Shown piece after piece: positions 37,148-46,158 of a stretch of 64,000 bases of DNA. How positions within the stretch are numbered: position 1 is the first letter of the stretch; every line of letters starts with the position of its first letter. Origin of the DNA: Mesorhizobium sp. ES1-4 (GTDB taxonomy: Bacteria; Pseudomonadota; Alphaproteobacteria; Rhizobiales; Rhizobiaceae); assembly GCF_020164745.1 (NCBI RefSeq), contig NZ_JAIUGV010000005.1, positions 1 through 64,000 on the forward strand, given 5' to 3'. The position numbers and the translations under genes were made by a program. The notes under the pieces were generated by a model. That model was given only the letters and a program-made list of their open reading frames with translations. It was not told where the DNA came from and searched no databases.

Positions 37148-38404
37148 ATGAAGATCATGGTGCTGGGCAGCGGCGTCATCGGGGTGACCACGGCCTACTA
37201 TCTCGCCGAGGCCGGCCATGAGGTGACGGTGATCGACCGCCAGAAAGGTCCGGCGCTGGAAACCAGCTTTGCCAATGCCGGGGAAATTTCCCCCGGCTAT
37301 GCCTCGCCCTGGGCAGGCCCGGGCATTCCGCTCAAGGCGATCAAGTGGCTTTTGATGAAGCATGGCCCGCTGGTGGTCCGACCGGCCTTCGACCCGCATA
37401 TGTGGACATGGCTGGTCAAGATGCTGCGCAACTGCACCGCCGAGCGCTACGCCATCAACAAATCGCGCATGGTGCCGCTGGCGGAGTACAGCCGCGACAC
37501 GCTGAAGGCGCTGCGCGAGGCGACGGGCATTGCCTATGACGAGCGGACCCAGGGCACGTTGCAGCTGTTTCGCACGCAAAAGCAGCTCGATGGCACCGGG
37601 GGCGATGTCGAGGTGTTGAAGAAATATGGCGTGCCCTATGAAGTCCTCGATCCCGAGGGCTGTATCGCGGCAGAGCCGGCGCTGGCCGGGGTGCGCGAGA
37701 AGTTCGTCGGCGGTCTCAGGCTGCCGCATGACGAGACCGGCGACTGCAAGATGTTCACCGACAGGCTGACCGAGCTTTGCGTGGCGCGCGGTGTCAAGTT
37801 CGAGTACGACGTGACGATCTGGCGCGTTATCCGCAGCCGCAATCGTGTTGCCAACCTGAGCACCAGCAAGGGTTGGAAGGTGGCGGATGCCTATGTCATG
37901 GCGCTGGGCAGCTATTCAGCGAACTTCATGCGCCGGATGAAGCGGTCGATCCCGGTCTATCCGGTCAAGGGCTATTCGATCACGGTGCCGATAAAGGATG
38001 CCGCCCTGGCGCCGGTGTCGACGGTGATGGACGAAACCTACAAGGTCGCGATCACCCGGCTCGGCGACCGCATCCGCGTTGGCGGCACGGCCGAGATTTC
38101 CGGCTTCGATCTCAGGCTGCATGAATCGCGGCGCCGCACCCTCGAATACTCGGTCGGTGACCTCTTTCCGGGCGCCGGCGCCATGCGCGACGCGACCTTC
38201 TGGTGCGGGCTGCGGCCGATGACGCCGGACGGACCGCCGCTGATCGGCCGCACCGAACTTTCCAACCTCTATCTCAACACCGGCCATGGCACGCTCGGCT
38301 GGACCATGGCCTGCGGCTCGGGGAAGGTGCTGGCCGACATCATCTCGAACCGGGTGCCCGACATCGATGTGCGCGCCCTGGCGCAGGAGCGCTATCTTAA
38401 ATAG
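37148..38404 (+). CDS. dadA: D-amino acid dehydrogenase DadA
   Basis: FAD-dependent membrane-associated enzyme oxidising D-alanine and other D-amino acids to oxo acids, feeding electrons to ubiquinone. The 418-residue protein has the N-terminal FAD motif [22 protein letters not shown], the DadA signature [21 protein letters not shown], and the C-terminal [14 protein letters not shown]. It works with alanine racemase upstream. Confidence 0.95.
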   Translation: MKIMVLGSGVIGVTTAYYLAEAGHEVTVIDRQKGPALETSFANAGEISPGYASPWAGPGIPLKAIKWLLMKHGPLVVRPAFDPHMWTWLVKMLRNCTAERYAINKSRMVPLAEYSRDTLKALREATGIAYDERTQGTLQLFRTQKQLDGTGGDVEVLKKYGVPYEVLDPEGCIAAEPALAGVREKFVGGLRLPHDETGDCKMFTDRLTELCVARGVKFEYDVTIWRVIRSRNRVANLSTSKGWKVADAYVMALGSYSANFMRRMKRSIPVYPVKGYSITVPIKDAALAPVSTVMDETYKVAITRLGDRIRVGGTAEISGFDLRLHESRRRTLEYSVGDLFPGAGAMRDATFWCGLRPMTPDGPPLIGRTELSNLYLNTGHGTLGWTMACGSGKVLADIISNRVPDIDVRALAQERYLK

Positions 38405-38441
38405 CCGCCCGCGCATCCGGCTGACGCGCTTTGTCTTTGCT

Positions 38442-38494
38442 TTGATGCATGTCGTTGCCCCAAAACCGGGGCCACTTTTGGGCGACATGCATCA
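38442..38494. repeat. Palindromic intergenic repeat (family 1), copy 2
   Basis: TTGATGCATGTCG...GGGCGACATGCATCA forms an inverted pair around CAAAACCGGGGCCACTTTT. It lies between the convergent dadA and phospholipase D-like genes and may terminate both. The TGA stop of the phospholipase D-like gene is the last three bases of the palindrome. Confidence 0.85.
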
Positions 38495-40642
38495 GAACGC
38501 CTGCCTGACCCACGCCTCGTCGAACAGCAGCCGGTAGGCCCACGGGATCGTGACATTGGTGGAAACCGGGTTGGAGCGGGCGAGGTAGTCGTCATAGACC
38601 GGCTTCATCCTGGCGTAGAAGGCAGGGTCGAGCACCATCATGCCGTTCTCCGAATCGTGCAAGAAGCTGCGGTTGTTGAGGTTGACCGAGGAGATGGCGA
38701 CCAGCCTTTCGTCGATCATCATGATCTTGGAATGCAATACCACGTCAGGCGCCTTGAATTCGCGGATGTCGATGCGGTCGCCATATTTCTCGACGAACAG
38801 CTTGTTGAGCGCTGTGAGGAATTTGCCGCCGATATCACCCTTGAGGTCGATGCGGCCGACAATGTCGATCTTGACGCCGCGCGCCAGCGCGCGGTCGAAG
38901 GCCAGGGCGAGGCTCGGCGTCAGATTGAGGTAGGGATTGACGATCTGGATATGGTGCTGGGCGGCGTCGACCAGTTCGACGAAATAGGCCTCCAGCGCAT
39001 GGTCATCCTCATAGGGCACCGAGATGAAATGCCGGGCATTGCCTCGGGGGCGCCCGCCGCGGACCGGTATGGAGAAGGGGCGGGCCAGGTTTGTGTCGGC
39101 GTCGCGCAACCATATCGTCGACAGATGCGCGGCGAGCGTCTCGACCGTCGCCTGGTCGGCGAACTCGATGTCGAAGTCGCTCCAGTTCGAATAGTAGTTC
39201 AGCGAAAAGCCGTCGGTCTTGCCGTATTGCTCGAGGTCCGGGTAACGCGACAGGTCGATCGGCTGATGGAACAGGAAGCCGTCATGGATGTTGCGGCCGC
39301 CGATGATGACGCGCGAGCGCGCGGGGTCCCGCGCCAGCGTCGCCAGCATCTTGACGTGATGGACCTTGTGCAGTTGTGAAAGCTGCTCGTCGATCGGCGC
39401 GCCATGGTCCGCTCGCCAGCGATATTCCTGCAGCTCGACATTGGGGAATTCAGCCGCCAGGCGGTGCAGCATGTCGTCGTCCTTGTCGCGCTCCAGCACG
39501 TCGGTGACCATGATGCGCACCTTGGTGCCAAGCGCCGCATGGTGACGGATCAGCCGTTCGATGACGCGCCCGGAAAAGTCCGCCTTGAACTCGAGCGAGG
39601 ACAGGTAGATCAGCTTCAGCCTTGGCGCCTTCGAGAAATCGAGCGGCAGCTCCGGATCGCCCTTGTCTATTGCCGCATCGGACAGCGGCGCGCCCATCAG
39701 CGCCTCGACCTTGGCGTTGAAACCATCGCGCGACTTGCGCAGCAGCCTGGGCTCGCCGATCGGGATGGCGCAAGTCTGCGACAGCCAGCGGCCGGCGTAG
39801 AAGGCGCGCTGGAGTGCATCGAGGCCGGCGCCGTTGGGGACCGGGCAGCGCTGATATCGGCTGTCCAGGCTGGCGAGCGCCGGATCGGCGGTCTCTTCGC
39901 GCCGGATGATGAGCGACGCGCCGTTGGGCGCAAGCCTGGAGCGGATCCTTGCCGTGCAGCGGTTCAGGCTGTCGCCGGGGAACAGGCTGACCGTGTCGGC
40001 CTCGCCCGACAGGCGGAAGTGGAATGCCGCGCCGGCGGCAACGGTGCGTGAGGCTCCGGCGGCGCGAAGCGCCAACGCGCCGTCGCAACTGCCTTCGATG
40101 TCGGCCGGCTCCTCGCCGGCCTGGCGCACGACGATCTCGGTGCTGCGCGCCTGCAAGCCGGAGAAATCGAAAACCTTGGGTGCCGAGGGCCGCGCCGCGG
40201 CGTCGATGTAGAGCGTCTGCTGCGACACCCGCCAGCGGCCGTAGAAATGGCCGTCGCCAGTGCTCCCGCCGGTTGGCGGCAGATGTGCGTTGGCGACCGG
40301 TCCGGCCAGTTGCCGCAGCGTCGAATATATCGCCTGGAAATCGCGGTTCTGGACGTCGCGGCGGTTGCGTCCGAACGGACCGGTGCCGTTGGCCCGGTCC
40401 ATGGCGCCGAGCTGATTGTGGGCAAGCAGCGCCAGGAACCGTCTTTCGTAGTCGCTGTCGCCGGCTTTGCCGAAGAACTGCGCCGCCGCGACCTGCTCCC
40501 CCGGTGTGCTGGCCGACAACGAGGGCCGCGCGCAGGCCTCCTGCCCCGCCAGGAGGTCGCAGGCATTGTGGCCCGCACCGGCACAACCGGCAAGCGCGGC
40601 CAGCCCGAACAGGGCGAGGACGAATGCCGTGCGGACCTTCAC
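38492..40642 (-). CDS. Phospholipase D/cardiolipin synthase-like lipoprotein
   Basis: The 716-residue protein has a lipoprotein signal (VLALFGLAALAGC) and a long N-terminal region of unknown fold (about 30-330). Two PLD domains follow with HKD motifs: HHVKMLATLARD with GGRNIHDGF, and HSKIMMID with SSVNLNNRS. Such proteins hydrolyse or transfer phosphatidyl groups. Length and the extracytoplasmic head set it apart from normal cardiolipin synthases. The GTG start overlaps the stop of the PLA2-like gene (GTGA), so translation is coupled. In-frame codons upstream of 40642 lie inside that gene and were left out. Confidence 0.85.
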   Translation of the reverse strand: MKVRTAFVLALFGLAALAGCAGAGHNACDLLAGQEACARPSLSASTPGEQVAAAQFFGKAGDSDYERRFLALLAHNQLGAMDRANGTGPFGRNRRDVQNRDFQAIYSTLRQLAGPVANAHLPPTGGSTGDGHFYGRWRVSQQTLYIDAAARPSAPKVFDFSGLQARSTEIVVRQAGEEPADIEGSCDGALALRAAGASRTVAAGAAFHFRLSGEADTVSLFPGDSLNRCTARIRSRLAPNGASLIIRREETADPALASLDSRYQRCPVPNGAGLDALQRAFYAGRWLSQTCAIPIGEPRLLRKSRDGFNAKVEALMGAPLSDAAIDKGDPELPLDFSKAPRLKLIYLSSLEFKADFSGRVIERLIRHHAALGTKVRIMVTDVLERDKDDDMLHRLAAEFPNVELQEYRWRADHGAPIDEQLSQLHKVHHVKMLATLARDPARSRVIIGGRNIHDGFLFHQPIDLSRYPDLEQYGKTDGFSLNYYSNWSDFDIEFADQATVETLAAHLSTIWLRDADTNLARPFSIPVRGGRPRGNARHFISVPYEDDHALEAYFVELVDAAQHHIQIVNPYLNLTPSLALAFDRALARGVKIDIVGRIDLKGDIGGKFLTALNKLFVEKYGDRIDIREFKAPDVVLHSKIMMIDERLVAISSVNLNNRSFLHDSENGMMVLDPAFYARMKPVYDDYLARSNPVSTNVTIPWAYRLLFDEAWVRQAF

Positions 40643-41082
40643 CCCGTCGCTCCGGGCTTCATGGCACTCAGCTGCGCCGGGTCGCGCGGCGGCATGATAC
40701 CCTGCGGAAAAACCTTGCAGACAGGGATGGCGAAGGTGGCGATCAGCAGTTCCGCCTCGCTTCGCATCTTGCGCGGCGCCGTCTTGTCGTCGCGGATTGC
40801 CCGCGCCGAGGCGACAAGGGCGCCATCGCAGCCGCAATGGTCGCGGCGGGCGATGTAGCAGATGTCATGGGTTCGGCAAACGGCGTCGAGGCGGTCGACC
40901 GGCCGGGCCGACAGATCGCCGGTGCGGGTGCCGGGACCGCAATAATTGCCGATGACGAACGGCGAGGGGCGCGCCATGACGTAGCGGATCGGTTTGGGCA
41001 ATTCGGCTTCCGGCACCCTGGTCCAAGGATTGGCGCATGCGGAGACAAGAAGCAGCGGCAGGATGGCAAGAACGGCTCGCAT
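40639..41082 (-). CDS. Small lipoprotein with phospholipase A2-like active site
   Basis: The 147-residue protein starts MRAVLAILPLLLVSAC, a lipoprotein signal with Cys16 as acylation site. It contains NYCGPGT and, about 20 residues on, VCRTHDICY, which resembles the catalytic C-x2-H-D-x-C helix of secreted phospholipases A2 (His72, Asp73). GxG-type calcium-binding residues may be supplied by YCGPGTRTG. Several further cysteines could form disulfides. It is translationally coupled to the phospholipase D-like lipoprotein. Activity is inferred from the motif; no exact family is recognised. Confidence 0.65.
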   Translation of the reverse strand: MRAVLAILPLLLVSACANPWTRVPEAELPKPIRYVMARPSPFVIGNYCGPGTRTGDLSARPVDRLDAVCRTHDICYIARRDHCGCDGALVASARAIRDDKTAPRKMRSEAELLIATFAIPVCKVFPQGIMPPRDPAQLSAMKPGATG

Positions 41083-41233
41083 GTCTATCCGCGCCAGCTT
41101 TCTGAAAGATTTCCCCACCCGGCCACCTGTCATCATGGCCGACAGCCGCACGCCTGATGCCACACTGGCTGGTTTTGTGGCAAGGAAAAGGCGGCGTGCG
41201 AGGGACCTGGCCGCGTTTTGCGGTGACTCGCTT

Positions 41234-42115
41234 CTACACGAACAGGCTCCGCTCCCGCTCCACCGCCTTGGTGATGAAGCTGGCGACGATCTGGACGCGA
41301 CGCAGCGGCCTGACCGATTCGTGATAGACCAGCCAGTAGGCGCGGCGGATTGGCGCGACCACGTCGACGGCCATTAGTTCCGGCATCGAGCGCGCGACGA
41401 AGGTGTGCAGGATGCCGATACCGGCGCCCGAGCGCACCGCTTCGGCCTGGCCGAGCGCCGAGGAGATGGCGAAGCTGGTGCGCCAGTCCGCGCTGAATTC
41501 CGCGGCATAGTCAAGCGAGGGACTGACGATCAGGTCCGGCACGTAGCCGATGAGAGTGTGCCGGCCTAGTTCGACCGCGGTCTTCGGCAGGCCATTGGCT
41601 TCGGCGTAAGCGCGCGACGCGAACAGGCCGAGCGAATAGTCGACCAGCTTTCCCGCGACCAGTCGCCCCTCGACCGGCCGTTCGACGGTGATCGCGATAT
41701 CGGCCTCCCGCCGCGACAGCGAGAAGGAACGCGGCACCGGCACGAGCTGGATGGTGAGTTCGCGATGAAGGGCGGTGAGTTCGCCCAGCCGTTTGGCCAG
41801 GAAGGCGACGCCGAAGCCGTCGGGTGCGCCGATCCGCACCGTGCCGGATACGTCATCTCCTTCGCCCGATATGATCGAGCGGGCGGCGATCATGTCGCCC
41901 TCCATGCGCTCGGCGATATCGAGGAAGCGCTCGCCGGCCGGGGTGAGCTCGCTGCCGGTGGTCAGCCGGCGGAAGAGCTTTGTCCGCAGTGCTTCCTCGA
42001 GGCCCGCGATGCGGCGCGAGACGGTGGCATGGTTGAGCTCCAGCCGCCGCGCCGCGCCAAGGATCTGGCCGGCGCGCGCCACGGCGAGGAAGATGCGGAC
42101 GTCATCCCAGTTCAT
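41234..42115 (-). CDS. LysR-family transcriptional regulator
   Basis: The 293-residue protein has the N-terminal winged helix-turn-helix (DVRIFLAVARAGQILGAARRLELNHATVSRRI) and a C-terminal effector-binding domain. It is divergent from mmsA across 160 bp, so it may control mmsA and itself. The opening MNWDDVRIFLAVARAGQ is typical of a large LysR subgroup with many targets. The effector is unknown. Confidence 0.9.
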   Translation of the reverse strand: MNWDDVRIFLAVARAGQILGAARRLELNHATVSRRIAGLEEALRTKLFRRLTTGSELTPAGERFLDIAERMEGDMIAARSIISGEGDDVSGTVRIGAPDGFGVAFLAKRLGELTALHRELTIQLVPVPRSFSLSRREADIAITVERPVEGRLVAGKLVDYSLGLFASRAYAEANGLPKTAVELGRHTLIGYVPDLIVSPSLDYAAEFSADWRTSFAISSALGQAEAVRSGAGIGILHTFVARSMPELMAVDVVAPIRRAYWLVYHESVRPLRRVQIVASFITKAVERERSLFV

Positions 42116-42275
42116 GGCGCTTCCCCAACAGCGAACACACCCGTCATTTGCGAGATTTGATGCTCTTCCGTCAATCGTTATCTATTTTCCGCACAACGGT
42201 TGCGTTCTCCCTCGCGTTGCCTTCGCCGCCGCAAAGGCGGACAATGCGCCCATCACAAACAAAGGGAGAGAAACC

Positions 42276-43772
42276 ATGATCGACTACGGTCATTTCATCG
42301 GCGGCAAGCGTGTCGCCGGCACCAGCGGCCGCAAGCAGGACGTCATGCAGCCGATGGACGGCTCCGTGCGCGGCACGGTGGCACTGGCGTCGCAGGCGGA
42401 ACTGCGCGCCGCAGTCGAGAATGCCAAGGCGGCACAGCCCAAATGGGCCGCGACCAACCCGCAGCGCCGCGTGCGCGTGCTGATGAAATTCCTCGAACTG
42501 GTCGCCCGCGACTATGACGAACTGGCCGACATCCTGGCGCGCGAACATGGCAAGACCATCGCCGACGCCAAGGGAGATATCCAGCGCGGCCTCGAAGTGG
42601 TCGAGGTCTGCATCGGCGCGCCGCATATGATGAAGGGTGAGTTCACCGACGGCGCCGGCCCCGGCATCGACGTCTATTCGATGCGCCAGCCGCTCGGCGT
42701 CGTCGCCGGCATCACGCCGTTCAATTTTCCCGCGATGATCCCGCTGTGGAAGATCGCGCCGGCCATCGCCTGCGGCAATGCCTTCATCCTGAAGCCTTCG
42801 GAGCGTGATCCGGGCGTGCCGATGCGCATTGCCGAACTGTTCATCGAGGCCGGCCTGCCTGCCGGCATCCTCAACGTCGTCAACGGCGACAAGGATGTCG
42901 TCGACGCCATCCTCGACGATCCCGACATCAAGGCCATCGGCTTCGTCGGCTCGACGCCGATCGCTCATTACATCTATTCGCGCGGTACCGCGGCGGGCAA
43001 GCGCGTGCAGTGCTTCGGCGGCGCCAAGAACCACATGATCATCATGCCCGATGCCGACATGGACCAGACCGTCGACGCGCTGATCGGCGCCGGCTACGGC
43101 TCGGCCGGCGAGCGCTGCATGGCGATCTCGGTGGCGGTCCCCGTCGGCAACGACACCGCCAACCGGCTGATGGAAAAGCTGATTCCGCGCGTCGAGAGCC
43201 TGAAGGTCGGTCCATCGACGGATTCGGCCGCGGATTTCGGCCCGCTGGTGACGGCGCAGGCGCTGGAGCGCGTCAAGGGTTACGTCGACACCGGCGTCAA
43301 GGAAGGCGCCAAGCTCGTCGTCGACGGCCGCGGTTTCAAGATGCAGGGGTACGAGGACGGCTATTACATGGGCGGCTGCCTGTTCGACAATGTCACCGCG
43401 GACATGCGCATCTACAAGGAAGAAATCTTCGGGCCGGTGCTCTCGGTGGTGCGCGCGCCGACCTACGAGAACGCCATCAAGCTCGCCAACGACCATGAGA
43501 TGGGCAATGGCGTTGCCATCTTTACCCGCGACGGCGACGCGGCGCGTGACTTTGCTAGCCGCGTCCAGGTCGGCATGGTCGGCGTCAACGTGCCGATCCC
43601 GGTGCCGATCGCCTATTACACGTTCGGCGGCTGGAAGGCGTCTTCCTTCGGCGACCTCAACCAGCATGGGCCGGACGCATTCCGCTTCTACACCAAGACC
43701 AAGACGGTGACCTCGCGCTGGCCGTCCGGCATCAAGGACGGCGCCGAGTTCGTCATCCCGACGATGAACTAG
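42276..43772 (+). CDS. mmsA: CoA-acylating methylmalonate-semialdehyde dehydrogenase
   Basis: Converts (methyl)malonate semialdehyde to propionyl- or acetyl-CoA in valine and inositol breakdown. The 498-residue protein shows PFNFPAMIPLWK, FGGAKNHMIIMPDADMDQ and the catalytic-Cys motif GSAGERCMAISVAV, all diagnostic of this CoA-dependent ALDH branch. GGGAGAG precedes the ATG at 42276. Its last 13 or so codons (GIKDGAEFVIPTMN) are repeated twice more downstream as non-coding copies. Confidence 0.95.
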   Translation: MIDYGHFIGGKRVAGTSGRKQDVMQPMDGSVRGTVALASQAELRAAVENAKAAQPKWAATNPQRRVRVLMKFLELVARDYDELADILAREHGKTIADAKGDIQRGLEVVEVCIGAPHMMKGEFTDGAGPGIDVYSMRQPLGVVAGITPFNFPAMIPLWKIAPAIACGNAFILKPSERDPGVPMRIAELFIEAGLPAGILNVVNGDKDVVDAILDDPDIKAIGFVGSTPIAHYIYSRGTAAGKRVQCFGGAKNHMIIMPDADMDQTVDALIGAGYGSAGERCMAISVAVPVGNDTANRLMEKLIPRVESLKVGPSTDSAADFGPLVTAQALERVKGYVDTGVKEGAKLVVDGRGFKMQGYEDGYYMGGCLFDNVTADMRIYKEEIFGPVLSVVRAPTYENAIKLANDHEMGNGVAIFTRDGDAARDFASRVQVGMVGVNVPIPVPIAYYTFGGWKASSFGDLNQHGPDAFRFYTKTKTVTSRWPSGIKDGAEFVIPTMN

Positions 43773-43980
43773 CCGGACGCTTCTCTCGTCTGCGCGTCCT
43801 CGCCTTCGGCTGCGGGCGCGCGGGCGGGCATCAAGGACGGCGCGGAGTTCGTCATCCCGACGATGAACTAGCCGGACGTTTTTCTTTCGTTTGCGCGTCC
43901 TCGCCTTCGGCCGCGGGGCGCGCTGGCCGGCATCAAGAATGGCGCAGAGTTCGTCATCCCGACGATGAACCAGCCGGACG
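43730..43980 (+). repeat. Three tandem copies of the mmsA 3' end
   Basis: The segment from GGCATCAAGGACGGCG through GACGATGAACTAGCCGGACG occurs at about 43729-43780, 43828-43880 and 43930-43980, a period of about 100 bp. The linking part (TGCGCGTCCTCGCCTTCGGC) is repeated too. Copies 2 and 3 have changes, and copy 3 loses the stop codon (AACCAG). Only copy 1 is the real gene end. Confidence 0.93.
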
Positions 43981-44000
43981 AGAAGACACGGTTTTTACTC

Positions 44001-44034
44001 AAGGCCTAAGTCCCGGACTTAGGCCTTTTGTTTT
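44001..44034 (+). terminator. Intrinsic terminator after mmsA
   Basis: AAGGCCTAAGT / ACTTAGGCCTT forms an 11-bp perfect stem with a CCCGG loop, followed by TTGTTTTG. The sequence from here to 44172 shows nothing more than the ribosome site of the next gene. Confidence 0.92.
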
Positions 44035-44172
44035 GCAAACGCTAATGTGATGGAACCGGCGGGGCTCGCGGGACTTAGAGCTGAAATCCCGCCGTGGAGG
44101 AGGCACGGCAGACAACCAGGGCGCCGACTACGGGCCGGTGGCATCGCATGGTCGGGCGCAAGGAGGTGTCAG

Positions 44173-44478
44173 ATGACACGACGTCTTTTGGCGACAACGG
44201 TGATTGCGGCGATGGCGATGTGCTTGGGCGCCGCTCAGGTAAATGCGGCCGGCCAATGCGCGGCACGCGCCGATATCGTGAAGGCGCTCGGCGAGAACTT
44301 CCACGAAAGCGAAGCCGGGCGTGGCTTGATCAATCCCAATGTGGTCCTCGAAGTGTTCGTTTCCGACCAAGGCAGCTGGACGGTTCTGGCTTCCGACACG
44401 AAGGGCCGGAGTTGCATCCTGTCGGTCGGCGAAGGCTGGGACAGCCCAACGATCAAGGCAGCCTTGCCGGCCGCCTGA
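44173..44478 (+). CDS. Small exported hypothetical protein
   Basis: The 101-residue protein has a clear signal peptide (MTRRLLATTVIAAMAMCLGAA) with cleavage likely after VNA-A. The mature part is about 75 residues with two cysteines. It contains a run like LEVFVSDQGSWTVLASD, a pattern shared by many small periplasmic proteins of rhizobia of unknown role. AGGAGG lies 6 bp before the ATG at 44173. It is convergent with the GntR gene. Confidence 0.75.
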   Translation: MTRRLLATTVIAAMAMCLGAAQVNAAGQCAARADIVKALGENFHESEAGRGLINPNVVLEVFVSDQGSWTVLASDTKGRSCILSVGEGWDSPTIKAALPAA

Positions 44479-44495
44479 GCTATTTGACCTGGCCG

Positions 44496-45155
44496 TCAGC
44501 GTGTGGCGGCCACCTCGGCATGGCCGCGCAGCAGCGCCATCAGTTTTTTGGCGTCCTTGGCGGCGCTTTCCTCGTCCCCGTCCAGGATCGAGCGGATCAA
44601 CGCGACATGATGCTCGGCGGATTCCGCAAGCCCGGTGTCGGCCTTGTAGCGAAACCAGAAGCGGCGGCTGTGGGTCTGCAAGGGGGCGGCCAGCCGGGCG
44701 GCGAAGGGGTTGTCGGCGGCCAGCGCCAACGCCTCGTCGAGCGCCTTGTCGGCCTGTATGAAGGCGAGAACATTGCCTGATATCACCGCTTTCTGCATGG
44801 CAAGCGCCGCTTCGTGAAACAGGTCGGCGGCCTCGCGGGTGACGAAGCGGGCGGCCGAACGGGCGAGCACGACCTCCACGCCGCGCCGGGCGTCCAGCAC
44901 GCGCAGCCAATCACCGGGATGCAGCGGCGCGATCGCGATGCCGGCACGCGGGCGGACATCGAGCAATCCCTCCCAGGCCAGCCGCTGGATCGCCTCGCGC
45001 ACCGGCGTGCGACCGAGCGCCAGCCGCTCGATCAGGGAGCCCTCGGTGACAAAACTCGCCGGGGCCAGTTCGAGCGTCACGATCATGTGTTCGAGGACAC
45101 GGTAAGCCTTTGTCGCCGCGGGCTCGGACACGGTGCTTGCTTCGATGGATATCAA
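44496..45155 (-). CDS. GntR-family regulator (FCD type), probable hydroxyproline repressor
   Basis: The 219-residue protein has a winged helix (YRVLEHMIVTLELAPASFVTEGSLIERLALGRTPVREAIQRL) and a C-terminal FCD ligand domain, the FadR/VanR branch of GntR. The TTG at 45155 follows AGGAGA by 8 bp, and I prefer it. An in-frame ATG at 45188 would put the N-terminus across a palindrome that looks like its operator. It is divergent from the hydroxyproline genes, and in Sinorhizobium a GntR protein represses such genes. A role here is inferred from position. Confidence 0.85.
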   Translation of the reverse strand: MISIEASTVSEPAATKAYRVLEHMIVTLELAPASFVTEGSLIERLALGRTPVREAIQRLAWEGLLDVRPRAGIAIAPLHPGDWLRVLDARRGVEVVLARSAARFVTREAADLFHEAALAMQKAVISGNVLAFIQADKALDEALALAADNPFAARLAAPLQTHSRRFWFRYKADTGLAESAEHHVALIRSILDGDEESAAKDAKKLMALLRGHAEVAATR

Positions 45156-45166
45156 AGGCGGTCTCC

Positions 45167-45187
45167 TGATATATCTAAAATATATCA
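45167..45187. promoter_or_regulatory. Candidate GntR operator 1
   Basis: TGATATA-N7-TATATCA is an inverted repeat in an AT-rich patch directly before the regulator's start. It shares TGATATATC with the second site at 45232. It could autoregulate the GntR gene. Confidence 0.55.
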
Positions 45188-45201
45188 TAACGAATTCCGC
45201 A

Positions 45202-45243
45202 TTGACAGCGGCTTTCCCAACAGATATACGGCTGATATATCAG
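45202..45243 (+). promoter_or_regulatory. Promoter with overlapping GntR operator 2
   Basis: TTGACA (45202-45207) and TATACG (45225-45230) are 17 bp apart, a good sigma-70 type promoter. The perfect palindrome CTGATATATCAG (45232-45243) lies at the expected transcription start, where a bound repressor would block the polymerase. The next gene starts 14 bp further on. Confidence 0.6.
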
Positions 45244-45257
45244 ATGGAGAGATAGCC

Positions 45258-46151
45258 ATGTGGACCGGAGTTTTCCCCGCCGTCACGACCAAATTCACCG
45301 CCGACGACCGGCTCGATCATGCCGAGATGGAACGTTGCTTCAACCTGCAGATGGAGGCCGGCTGCGACGGCATCATCGTCTGCGGTTCGCTCGGCGAAGG
45401 ACCGATGCTGTCGCCTGACGAGAAGATCGAGGTGCTGAAGACCGCGCAGAAGGTCGCCGGCAAGAAGCCGGTGCTGCTGACCGTAAACGAGGCCGGCACC
45501 CGCGAGGCGGCAAGCATCGCCAGGCGCGCCGCCAAGGAAGGCGCCAACGGCCTGATGGTGGTGCCAAGCCCGATCTACCACACCAACGCGGAAGAGACGG
45601 TGGCGGCGTTGCGCGCCGTGGCCGAGGCCGGCGACCTGCCCGTGATGATCTACTCCAACCGGCTCGCCTATCGCGTCGACGTCACCGTCGACCAGATGGA
45701 GGAGCTTGCGTCGGACACGCGGTTCGTCGCCATCAAGGAATCTTCCGACGACATCCGCCGCTCGACCGAGATCATCAATCGTCTGGGCAGTCGCTACGAT
45801 CTGTTCACCGGCGTCGACAATCTCGCCTTCGAGGCGCTGTCGGTGGGCGCCATCGGCTGGGTGGCCGGCCTGGTCACCGCCTTCCCGCGCGAGACCGTCG
45901 CCATCTACCAGCTGATGAAGCAGGGCCGCCGCGACGAGGCGCTCGCCATCTACCGCTGGTTCCGGCCCTTGCTCGATCTCGATGTCTCGACCTATCTGGT
46001 GCAGAACATCAAGCTTGCCGAAGTGTTCGCCATCGACACCAACGACCGCGTCCGCATGCCGCGCATGCCGCTGTCGGGAGAACGCCGCAAGGCGGTCGAG
46101 AAGATCGTCAAGGATGCGCTGGCGGTACGGCCGACGCTGCCGCGGTTCTGA
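45258..46151 (+). CDS. DHDPS-family protein, probable pyrroline-4-hydroxy-2-carboxylate deaminase
   Basis: Class I aldolase-like protein of 297 residues in the dihydrodipicolinate synthase family: CGSLGEGPMLSPDEK (substrate loop), MIYSNRLAYRVD (Tyr) and FVAIKESSDD (Schiff-base Lys). Real DapA is a biosynthetic gene kept elsewhere. Here the gene stands between a GntR regulator and hydroxyproline dehydrogenase and epimerase genes, the setting of the deaminase called HypD, which makes alpha-ketoglutarate semialdehyde. The semialdehyde dehydrogenase that should follow is not in this cluster. Confidence 0.8.
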   Translation: MWTGVFPAVTTKFTADDRLDHAEMERCFNLQMEAGCDGIIVCGSLGEGPMLSPDEKIEVLKTAQKVAGKKPVLLTVNEAGTREAASIARRAAKEGANGLMVVPSPIYHTNAEETVAALRAVAEAGDLPVMIYSNRLAYRVDVTVDQMEELASDTRFVAIKESSDDIRRSTEIINRLGSRYDLFTGVDNLAFEALSVGAIGWVAGLVTAFPRETVAIYQLMKQGRRDEALAIYRWFRPLLDLDVSTYLVQNIKLAEVFAIDTNDRVRMPRMPLSGERRKAVEKIVKDALAVRPTLPRF

Positions 46152-46158
46152 GGAGAAG

